A DNA stretch of 11,033 nt from contig JAJZZZ010000045.1 of assembly GCA_021797265.1 (NCBI GenBank), forward strand, positions 1 to 11,033. Direction: 5' to 3'. Below the pieces are notes generated by a model. It worked only from the letters and a program-made list of their open reading frames with translations. It ran no database searches and was not told where the DNA came from. Positions 1-6,286 of the stretch are shown here, one piece after another (positions within the stretch are counted from its first letter, which is position 1; every line of letters starts with the position of its first letter). The stretch comes from Thermoplasmata archaeon. GTDB lineage: Archaea > Thermoplasmatota > Thermoplasmata > Thermoplasmatales > Thermoplasmataceae. The position numbers were made by a program, and so were the translations under genes.

Positions 1-2845
1 TTGTGGTGGAGTTTCTTCTCTTGAGCCCTTCCTTCTCGTAAGTGGATCCATACCATCCGGGGAATACACCTCTGCTCACTGCCAGTATTTCGGATTCAGA
101 GTGGGATTCTTCATCAAGGAAGCTCATAACTCTCTCCGCCATTTCAAGGCCTGCACCGCTGTTGTAAGATATGCCAAGGAGCATGAGAAGGTCTGCGAAT
201 CCCATGTAGCCGAGGCCGATCTTCCTTGTAGTCCTTGCCATCTTCTCGATCTTATCAACAGGGAATTTGTTGGCGTCTATGACATTGTCAAGGAACTTTG
301 TGGAAAGGTGCACGACTTCCTTCAGATGGTTCCAGTCCACCTCTCCATTCTTCACGAACTTGCTCAGGTTTATTGATCCCAGGTTGCATGGCTCGTATGG
401 CATAAGCGGCTGTTCTCCGCAGTTGTGGACAACAAGGCCATTGGCTATAAATGAGTGTGTGGTTGGCTCAATGAGATCAAATACCTCCTCCTCGCCATCA
501 TCTGTTATGGATTCCACTGTTGCAATCCAGTTTTGGGTATAAGGGCCTCTTTCGTAGCCCTCAACAATAGCTCCAAGTTTTGCTGTCTTGCGTTCTGATA
601 AGAAACCTATCTTCTGATGGAATCTTACAAGCCCTTCACCTGTAATTACGAGGTCATGGTATGCCTGGGCATGGTACAGTGTGGGCTCTCTGATTGAATT
701 TGGCATCTCGGCATCCCTATCTTTCTTCCTGTTCCTGTAGATTCGGCTGTAAATGCCGAAGTTCAGAAGCAGCATTTGGGTTTCCTGAAGAAGTTCTTCA
801 CTGACAGAGGCAAGACTTATGCTGTGCCTTGATCTTGATGTGCTGGCAACGGTTCCGTCTGATTCAAAAAGTGCTTGGAGAAACCCCTTTTGCATTGCCT
901 CTGTGCCCATAAAGACTGCGTCAGGGATCCTTAACTTGTTTTCCAGTAGTCCCATCTGTGCAGCATACTCCTTCAGTCTTTCTGAGGACACCGTGCTGAG
1001 GTTCCTGCTTTCAATATTCACTACAGATATGTGGTATTCTCTGTCAATTGAGGCAGGCCTGACAATGCTGTTCACGTATTCGGCAAACTCCTGTGACAGA
1101 GGCCTATCCTGATCATAGAAGGAAAGAACAGCCCGCTTGTTGCCCGGGCCATGGTTGATGTGCCCGTCTCCAACAAGCCAGCCCAGTACGCGTCCTGATT
1201 CTAGGCCGCCTTCGGTTCCGAAGGCTCCTGGGTTGCTTAAAACTCTTATCTTTTCTCCCATTCTGAGGTCACCAGCCTTTACCCAACCTCTCTCGTGGCT
1301 GAATATCAGATGGTCTTCGGTGACACGGATACCGAAGCCTTCCCTTGTCCTGAGCTTAATAATCTGCTTTATCCCGGTGGAAATTATGTTAGAGGCATGC
1401 TGCAGTTTTCTCCCTGAGTTTCTCTTGTCGGTGACAACATCTATGGGATTTCCTTCTTTGTGAAGATCAAATGCCCGCATGAGCCCGTTGGAAGTATACA
1501 CAAGAGTATCTCCAGTAATGCACGGGTTTGTTGCCTCTATGTCTGCAATGTGCCTGACAGGGTTTTTCCTGTTCATCTCATCCAGGAAAATTAAGCCTGG
1601 ATCTGCGGTCTGCCATGCCTTGTTTATGATGGTGTCCCACATGGTCTTGGCCTTGATCCTGTTTATGATCTTGCCGCTCCTGGGGCTTCTGAGCTCTATG
1701 TAGTCATCTGAATCCAGTTTCTCAAAGAATTCATCATCCATTCCAACGGAAATGTTGAAGTTGCTGAGGATGGTGTTTTCCGCATCCTTGCTGAGTATGA
1801 AGTCCATGATATCCGGGTGGTCATACCTCAGTATGCCCATGTTGGCTCCTCTTCTCTTTCCACCCTGCTTGATGATGTCTGTGGTGACATCGAAAATCTT
1901 CATGAATGAGACAGGTCCTGAGGCAACTCCCTTAGTTGAACCGACAAGGTCGTCTCTCTCCCTGAGTCTTGAGAATGAGAAACCCGTGCCTCCGCCTGAC
2001 TTGTGGATCATAGCCTGGTATTTTAGTGATTCAAATATGTCCTCAATGCTGTCAGAAACCGGGAGGACGAAGCATGCTGAGAGCTGCCCCAACCTTGCGC
2101 CAGCGTTCATCAGTGTTGGCGAATTCGGAACGAATTCAAGGTTGCACATTACATCATAATACTTCTCAATGGTGTCGGTGGCAGTGGTTGGCTTTGAGTA
2201 AACAAAGTTGAGGAACTCTTCAAATGTGCCTTTGAGCTCCTTCTCATTTATCAAGTGGTCATGTGCCCTTTCCAGCACTTCCATCTGCGTCTTTGAGATT
2301 GCTCCGAACACCTTGCCGTCCTTGGGTGCTTTCCCTGTTTTCTGGTACGTCCTGAAATCATAAAGGAGTTCAACCACGCCAACGTGGGAGGCAACTCTTC
2401 TGAACATCTGGGTTGGTGTTTCAACGATTTTTCCATCCTCGTCCTTGAGGAGGTATCTGGCCTCAAGTGTCTTGATTGCGTTTATTGAGAGCTTAAGGTC
2501 ATCTGTAACCCCCAGCCTGGCCTTTTCTTCCCTAATTGTTCTTCTCTTTTCTCTGTACAGAATGTATGCCCTGGCAACCTCGTTGTATCTGTTCCCCTTC
2601 TTAGAGGTGGTCATAAGGACATTTTCAACCTTGTCCTGAACCTGCTCAACTGTTGGCGTAAGGGTTTCCTTTTCAACTTCGGAAACAACCTTTGCCGCAA
2701 TTTCATCAGCTTCCTTCATTGAGCCGGTTTTAACAGAGAGCATTGCTTTGTAAATGGCCCTGGAGATCTTTGATACGACAAAATCCACCTCGGTTCCATC
2801 TCTCTTGATTATTTTCTTTATCTTGTGTTCATGCTCATTAATCAT
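1..2845 (-). CDS. nrdJ: Class II (B12-dependent) ribonucleoside-diphosphate reductase, intein-containing, 3' end cut by window
   Basis: Reduces ribonucleotides to deoxyribonucleotides by radical chemistry; the class II enzyme uses adenosylcobalamin. The frame is open from the start to the window edge. Residues about 5-95 are an ATP-cone (KRDGTEVDF). Then come SACFVLPV with the first redox cysteine (C258), KSGGGTGFSFSRLR at 283-295 and KQGGKRRGANMGILR at 326-340. ATNP (438-441) leads to C442, where an intein of 367 residues begins. After it the protein resumes with CGEQPLMPYEPCNLGSINL, the finger loop with catalytic Asn, Cys and Glu. The visible part ends at GLKRRNSTT, just before the expected APTGTIS motif, so the C-terminal cysteine pair lies outside. 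The SGGGTGFSFSRLR and KRRGANMGIL signatures fit NrdJ better than class I NrdA. The chosen start is ATG at 2845; in-frame ATGs at 2878 and 2884 are alternatives, and neither has a clear Shine-Dalgarno or a well-placed TATA box. I saw no nrdB-like gene here. Confidence 0.95.
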   Translation of the reverse strand, partial: MINEHEHKIKKIIKRDGTEVDFVVSKISRAIYKAMLSVKTGSMKEADEIAAKVVSEVEKETLTPTVEQVQDKVENVLMTTSKKGNRYNEVARAYILYREKRRTIREEKARLGVTDDLKLSINAIKTLEARYLLKDEDGKIVETPTQMFRRVASHVGVVELLYDFRTYQKTGKAPKDGKVFGAISKTQMEVLERAHDHLINEKELKGTFEEFLNFVYSKPTTATDTIEKYYDVMCNLEFVPNSPTLMNAGARLGQLSACFVLPVSDSIEDIFESLKYQAMIHKSGGGTGFSFSRLRERDDLVGSTKGVASGPVSFMKIFDVTTDIIKQGGKRRGANMGILRYDHPDIMDFILSKDAENTILSNFNISVGMDDEFFEKLDSDDYIELRSPRSGKIINRIKAKTMWDTIINKAWQTADPGLIFLDEMNRKNPVRHIADIEATNPCITGDTLVYTSNGLMRAFDLHKEGNPIDVVTDKRNSGRKLQHASNIISTGIKQIIKLRTREGFGIRVTEDHLIFSHERGWVKAGDLRMGEKIRVLSNPGAFGTEGGLESGRVLGWLVGDGHINHGPGNKRAVLSFYDQDRPLSQEFAEYVNSIVRPASIDREYHISVVNIESRNLSTVSSERLKEYAAQMGLLENKLRIPDAVFMGTEAMQKGFLQALFESDGTVASTSRSRHSISLASVSEELLQETQMLLLNFGIYSRIYRNRKKDRDAEMPNSIREPTLYHAQAYHDLVITGEGLVRFHQKIGFLSERKTAKLGAIVEGYERGPYTQNWIATVESITDDGEEEVFDLIEPTTHSFIANGLVVHNCGEQPLMPYEPCNLGSINLSKFVKNGEVDWNHLKEVVHLSTKFLDNVIDANKFPVDKIEKMARTTRKIGLGYMGFADLLMLLGISYNSGAGLEMAERVMSFLDEESHSESEILAVSRGVFPGWYGSTYEKEGLKRRNSTT
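422..1522 (-). other. Intein with LAGLIDADG homing endonuclease, in-frame in nrdJ
   Basis: This is a self-splicing protein insert of 367 residues. It starts with Cys1 (CITGDTLVYTSNG, splicing block A), has block B as TEDHLIFSHERGW (T68, H71), and ends in block F/G as EEEVFDLIEPTTHSFIANG followed by LVVHN, with penultimate His366 and terminal Asn367. The first downstream residue is Cys, the required +1 nucleophile. Between the splicing blocks lies a two-motif LAGLIDADG (DOD) endonuclease: block C is VLGWLVGDGHIN (Asp119, bases 1154-1189) and block E is FLQALFESDGT (Asp222, bases 851-883). I translated the whole insert and found no stop or frameshift, so splicing and endonuclease both look intact. 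RNR inteins are an established group in archaea and bacteria. The host junction is ATNP/C...HN/CGEQPL. Base composition is not visibly different from the host gene. Confidence 0.96.
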
Positions 2846-3263
2846 ACTCTCATCTCGCTTTTTCGTTGTCGGTAACATTATCATTTCTCAGAGGTACAAA
2901 TCTTTTTTTTGTCACCAGAATCTGTTATTGCTTGGTAACCATATCTGGTAATACATTATCTGATTTGATCACAATCATGATAACTAATGTTTTACACGTT
3001 CTGATCATATTAAATTTTTTTAGTGTTAACTGAGACTTATCTCTTATATGGCAATTGCAAATTTGATAATAAACTTCATCCCAGACATTGTAATATTGCT
3101 GTTTTAGATAATATGTATTATAATATATCACTATATAGAAAACCATTGGAACAGTGATGTTGTTTTTGTTATTTGTTAACAGGTGTGAATGAATGACTTC
3201 CCATTAATTTCCTTGTTGAAAATCCTGTTCAAATTTAATATTCGTCTTCAATATCTCATACTC
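2846..3263. other. AT-rich divergent intergenic region between nrdJ and the ftcD operon
   Basis: About 400 bases without a convincing gene, visibly richer in A and T than the flanking genes. It must hold the nrdJ promoter (leftward) and the operon promoter (rightward). Rightward TATA-like boxes lie at 3234-3242 (annotated separately) and at 3131-3138 (CTATATAG, with more A/T-rich sequence from 3118). The second would place a transcript start near 3157, where a 12-codon reading frame begins (see findings). For nrdJ the best leftward TATA-like stretch is the reverse complement of 3004-3012, which would leave a leader of roughly 100 bases or more; this is weak. GCAATTGC at 3051-3058 is a perfect 8-base palindrome. 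No tRNA-like fold, CRISPR repeat or hairpin terminator was seen. Confidence 0.6.
3234..3242 (+). promoter_or_regulatory. TATA-like box for the ftcD-fchA-ilvA operon
   Basis: TTTAATATT is centred about 26 bases before the ATG at 3264, the spacing expected for an archaeal leaderless transcript starting at or next to the start codon. There is no Shine-Dalgarno before that ATG, which fits leaderless initiation. It also helps choose 3264 over the in-frame ATG at 3189. The box was read by eye and is not experimentally supported. Confidence 0.5.
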
Positions 3264-4160
3264 ATGAAGACAGTCGAATGCGTTCCAAATTTCAGTGAAG
3301 GGCGCAATCGTGGTAAAGTGGAGCAGATTGTTGAAGCGATATCTTCTGTGGAAACTGTGAAGATTCTCGACATGGAACTTGATGAAAATCATAACAGAAG
3401 CGTAGTTTCATTCACTGTTGGGCTTGAGCATGCGGTGGAGGCGGCGTTTGCAGGGATTGCCAAAGCTGCACAGCTGATTGATCTGAACAAGCACTCCGGT
3501 GAACACCCAAGATTTGGCGCATCCGACGTTATACCTTTCATACCGTTATCAGGGGCCACTTCTGATGACTGCATAAAGCTTTCAAGAGAACTGGGGAAGA
3601 AAGTTGGTGAAGAACTCCAGATACCAGTTTACATGTATGCAGATGCAGCTTTTCTTGAAAACAGAAAAAGCCTCGAGAACATAAGGACAAAAAGCTTCCA
3701 GTTTGAGGAACTCAGGGCCTCAATAGGTGAGGCTGAATGGAAACCGGATTTCGGGCCTGCAAAGATCGGCCCGGCGGGTGCAAGCATAATTGGAGCCAGG
3801 GATTTTCTAATTGCATACAATGTTAACCTGAACACCCAGGACATATCCATCGGAAAGAAGATTGCCAAAGCACTCAGGGCAAAAGACGGTGGCTTCACCT
3901 TTGTGAAAGCGCTGGCTTTCTTTCTGGAAGACAAGAAGATGGTGCAGATCTCAATGAATCTGACCAATTACAGGAAAACCCCCATACACAGGGTTTTTGA
4001 GTTAGTGAAGCTGGAGGCTTCCAGGTATGGGGTTTCCGTTGTGGAATCAGAAGTAGTTGGCCTGGTTCCGCTTGAAGCCATGACAGAGGCTGCAAAATTC
4101 TACCTTCAGCTTAATGGTTTCAAAGGAGACCAGATCCTTGAAAAGAAGATGTGGGGATGA
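3264..4160 (+). CDS. ftcD: Glutamate formiminotransferase
   Basis: Transfers the formimino group from N-formimino-L-glutamate to tetrahydrofolate, giving glutamate and 5-formimino-THF, a late step of histidine degradation. The 298-residue product has the length of a free-standing formiminotransferase, corresponding to the N-terminal half of the bifunctional animal enzyme. It opens with MKTVECVPNFSEGRNR, the family's N-terminal signature. KHSGEHPRFGASDVIPFIPL at 76-95 carries His81, which by motif alignment from memory matches the catalytic His82 of the pig enzyme. IGPAGASIIGARDFLIAYN follows in the middle, where the second subdomain begins. The frame is open back to an ATG at 3189, which would add 25 hydrophobic residues, but the family start and the TATA box at 3234-3242 both point to 3264. 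Its stop overlaps the next gene's start as ATGA, so translation of the pair is probably coupled. Confidence 0.92.
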   Translation: MKTVECVPNFSEGRNRGKVEQIVEAISSVETVKILDMELDENHNRSVVSFTVGLEHAVEAAFAGIAKAAQLIDLNKHSGEHPRFGASDVIPFIPLSGATSDDCIKLSRELGKKVGEELQIPVYMYADAAFLENRKSLENIRTKSFQFEELRASIGEAEWKPDFGPAKIGPAGASIIGARDFLIAYNVNLNTQDISIGKKIAKALRAKDGGFTFVKALAFFLEDKKMVQISMNLTNYRKTPIHRVFELVKLEASRYGVSVVESEVVGLVPLEAMTEAAKFYLQLNGFKGDQILEKKMWG

Positions 4161-4777
4161 AAATGGAATCATTAGACAGCTTTGTGGAAAGGCTTGCAAG
4201 CGCTAGCCCGGCACCAGGCGGTGGGGCTGCCAGCAGCCTGGTGGCTGTTGTCGGTGCGGCCCTCACATCAATGGTGGCAGGACTCACATTGGGCAAGAAA
4301 GGATATGAGGACAGCCAGAAAATTGCAGAGCAGGTTTCCAAAAGGTCTTCTGAACTGAGGGCAGAACTTCGGGACTTGATGGGTCAGGACGAGGAGGCTT
4401 TCGACAAAATTGTTGCGGCATGGAAGATGCCAAAGTCCACCGACGACGAGAAGGCTGAGAGGGAAAAGGAACTTCAGATTGCAACAATGGATGCCATAAG
4501 GGTTCCCTGGAAAATAGCATCAGCTTCGCAGGAAGTTCTGAGGATATCGGCATTGTTGGTTTCTTATGGTAACCGGAATGCCATAACTGACGCAGGCTGC
4601 TCACTGGAGTTTTCACTTGCTGCCCTGAAGGGCGTAATCCAGAATATACGGATAAACCTCAAATCACTCAAGGATCCGGAAATGGTGGAAATGGAACAGC
4701 TGAAGATCAAACTGTTTCTTGAGGATTCGGAGCAGATTTACCGTGACGCAATGAAGGAACTTGAAAGAAAGCTTTAG
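4157..4777 (+). CDS. fchA: Formiminotetrahydrofolate cyclodeaminase
   Basis: Converts 5-formimino-THF, the product of the preceding enzyme, to 5,10-methenyl-THF and ammonia. The 206-residue, largely helical protein has the family signature ASASPAPGGGAASSLVAVVG near residues 15-34, DEEAFDKIVAAWKMPK near 77-92 and YGNRNAITDAG in the C-terminal half. Many bacteria and animals fuse this domain behind the formiminotransferase; here the two are separate but overlap by four bases (ATGA at 4157-4160). An in-frame GTG at 4151 and an ATG at 4163 are other possible starts; 4157 is preferred because of the overlap. It is the second gene of the operon and needs the folate made available by the first step. 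The two neighbours support each other's identification. Confidence 0.92.
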   Translation: MKMESLDSFVERLASASPAPGGGAASSLVAVVGAALTSMVAGLTLGKKGYEDSQKIAEQVSKRSSELRAELRDLMGQDEEAFDKIVAAWKMPKSTDDEKAEREKELQIATMDAIRVPWKIASASQEVLRISALLVSYGNRNAITDAGCSLEFSLAALKGVIQNIRINLKSLKDPEMVEMEQLKIKLFLEDSEQIYRDAMKELERKL

Positions 4778-4781
4778 GTGA
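4776..4781 (+). promoter_or_regulatory. Shine-Dalgarno site for the dehydratase gene
   Basis: AGGTGA is complementary to the conserved 3' end of archaeal 16S rRNA (AUCACCUCC). It lies six bases before the GTG at 4788 and supports that non-ATG start. It overlaps the stop codon of the cyclodeaminase gene, as expected for an internal operon gene that is not leaderless. Confidence 0.7.
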
Positions 4782-4787
4782 AATAAA

Positions 4788-6008
4788 GTGAAAGACGGAT
4801 TGCCTGAATTAAAGGATATAAAGGAAGCTCAGAAATATCTCAATGGAAAGACCAACAGGACCCAGCTTGCCAGGTCTACTACATTCAGTGAAATGCTAGG
4901 GGGAACCATATTCTTCAAGATGGAAAACCACCAGAAGACCGGTTCTTTCAAGGCAAGAGGTGCCCTCTACAGGGTGTCAAAGCTTACACCAGAGGAGAGA
5001 AAGAAAGGCGTGATAACTGCCAGTTCCGGCAACCATGCGCAGGGTGTCGCTTATGCAGCAAAATATAACGGGATATCTGCAAAAATTGTCATGCCCGAAT
5101 TCACCACCCCGGCGAAGATCAACGCGGTTCAGGGATATGGGGCGGAAGTAGTTCTAGGCGGGGCAGACTACACTGAGGCAAAAGCCATTGCAGACAGGAT
5201 AAGGGAAGAGGAAGGCCGTATATTCATAGAGGCATTCAATGACCCTTACATTATTTCCGGCCAGGGTACAGTGGGGCTTGAAATCATGGAAGAACTCCCG
5301 GACGTTGATATGATCGTGGTTCCAATTGGAGGCGGCGGGCTAATGTCAGGGATATCAATTGCAGCAAAGAGCATCAACCCCAAGGTCAGGATAATCGGGG
5401 TGGAATCAGAGCTGTCTGATTCAATGCTCAAGTCAGTCGAGGAGGGAAAGATAGTTCCCCACACAAGCGGGCAGAGCATTGCTGAGGGCATATCGGTGAA
5501 GTACCCGGGCGAACTGACATTCAAAGCGGTGCGCCAGAATGTGGATGAGATAGTGACTGTCAGCGACGAATCCATTGCACTTGCCATATACAAACTTCTG
5601 GAAAGAAACAAGACCCTGGTTGAGCCATCAGGTGCGGCCGCTGTTGCAGCGCTGATGGACCACAAGATCGATGTGAGGGGAAAGAAAGTGGCAGTTATCC
5701 TATCTGGCGGGAACATGAACTTCCTCCTGCTCTCCAAGATAATCTACAAGTCTCTTGAGATCGAATCTAAACTGGTCAGGATTGAATTCAAGATACCAGA
5801 CAAGCCTGGAACTCTCTACAGGATCGCATCTGTTATTTCGGAAATCGGGGGGAACATCTACCACGCGGAAGTGGACAATCTGGCCCGGAATACTCCTGTG
5901 GGATACCAGACCGTTACTTTCACAGTTAACGTAAGGGACGAAACCCACCTGGGAGTGCTCCTAGATAAAGTCAAACTACTGGGATACAAGTTTGAGGTAG
6001 TCACCTGA
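4788..6008 (+). CDS. ilvA: Threonine ammonia-lyase (threonine/serine dehydratase) with C-terminal ACT domain
   Basis: A PLP enzyme that deaminates L-threonine to 2-oxobutanoate, often L-serine to pyruvate as well. The catalytic fold-type II domain spans about 20-320: KTGSFKARGA contains the Schiff-base lysine K55, SSGNHAQG (79-86) is the substrate loop, GGGG (181-184) is the phosphate-binding loop, and LSGGN (306-310) is near the cofactor ring. A single ACT domain follows from about residue 328 (RIEFKIPDKPGTLYRIA), so allosteric control by an amino acid is likely. The 406-residue length fits threonine dehydratases with one C-terminal ACT domain. The start is GTG with a good Shine-Dalgarno. 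Its position behind two histidine-degradation genes suggests a catabolic role, but isoleucine biosynthesis cannot be excluded. The last 8 bases overlap the convergent acylphosphatase gene. Confidence 0.9.
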   Translation: MKDGLPELKDIKEAQKYLNGKTNRTQLARSTTFSEMLGGTIFFKMENHQKTGSFKARGALYRVSKLTPEERKKGVITASSGNHAQGVAYAAKYNGISAKIVMPEFTTPAKINAVQGYGAEVVLGGADYTEAKAIADRIREEEGRIFIEAFNDPYIISGQGTVGLEIMEELPDVDMIVVPIGGGGLMSGISIAAKSINPKVRIIGVESELSDSMLKSVEEGKIVPHTSGQSIAEGISVKYPGELTFKAVRQNVDEIVTVSDESIALAIYKLLERNKTLVEPSGAAAVAALMDHKIDVRGKKVAVILSGGNMNFLLLSKIIYKSLEIESKLVRIEFKIPDKPGTLYRIASVISEIGGNIYHAEVDNLARNTPVGYQTVTFTVNVRDETHLGVLLDKVKLLGYKFEVVT

Positions 6009-6273
6009 TGACGACGAACTCTTGGAGTTCCTCAATCTCATCTTCCTGAGACTGGAATTTTTCAACTTTTGCTGGAAATAGCTCCGTACATGATCTGTGG
6101 ATCATTGACTGGATTAACTGTGGCTCACCTTCGATATGGGCTTCCACCGAACCATCTGCAAGGTTCTTCACCCAGCCAACAAGCTTAAGGCTGTTTCCAA
6201 GCGCGGCAAAATTTCTCCTGAAATTCACTCCCTGCACGTCACCGTAAAATCTTACCCTTCTAGCAACAATCAT
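6001..6273 (-). CDS. Acylphosphatase
   Basis: A small cytosolic enzyme that hydrolyses the carboxyl-phosphate bond of acylphosphates. The product from this start is 90 residues, the usual size. The signature YGDVQGVNFRRN holds the phosphate loop and the catalytic arginine (VQGVxFR). GWVKNLADGSVEAHIEG holds the catalytic asparagine, as in the family's GWVxNxxDGxV motif. Starts at 6282 (ATG, three residues longer) or 6285 (TTG) are possible. I chose the ATG at 6273 because it gives the family's usual N-terminus and leaves AGGT about 10 bases upstream, whereas AGGT is only 2 bases from 6282. The gene follows the GTPase stop within a few bases, so the two are almost certainly one transcript. Its 3' end overlaps that of the dehydratase. 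Confidence 0.9.
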   Translation of the reverse strand: MIVARRVRFYGDVQGVNFRRNFAALGNSLKLVGWVKNLADGSVEAHIEGEPQLIQSMIHRSCTELFPAKVEKFQSQEDEIEELQEFVVIR

Positions 6274-6286
6274 TCTTACCATCAAC

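Noticed and set aside
422..1522. The insert as a group I intron or free-standing homing endonuclease gene
   Set aside because: The frame is continuous with nrdJ on both sides and has protein-splicing blocks A, B, F and G with Cys1, His-Asn and Cys+1, which identify an intein.
101..2639. Several plus-strand open frames across the left part
   Set aside because: All are antisense to nrdJ and its intein, whose minus-strand frame I translated through without interruption; none shows a motif.
2925..3146. Minus-strand open frame of 73 codons in the AT-rich intergenic region
   Set aside because: Its product is tyrosine/isoleucine-rich low-complexity sequence typical of translated AT-rich noncoding DNA, with no recognisable motif, TATA box at the right distance or Shine-Dalgarno.
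3189..3263. N-terminal extension of the formiminotransferase from ATG 3189
   Set aside because: The family starts at MKTVECVPNFSEG and a TATA box sits about 26 bases before 3264. The extension is kept only as a possible second form in the findings.
5246..5737. Minus-strand open frame of 163 codons
   Set aside because: It is antisense to the PLP domain of the dehydratase; the serine/isoleucine-rich product is what the reverse strand of such codons gives.
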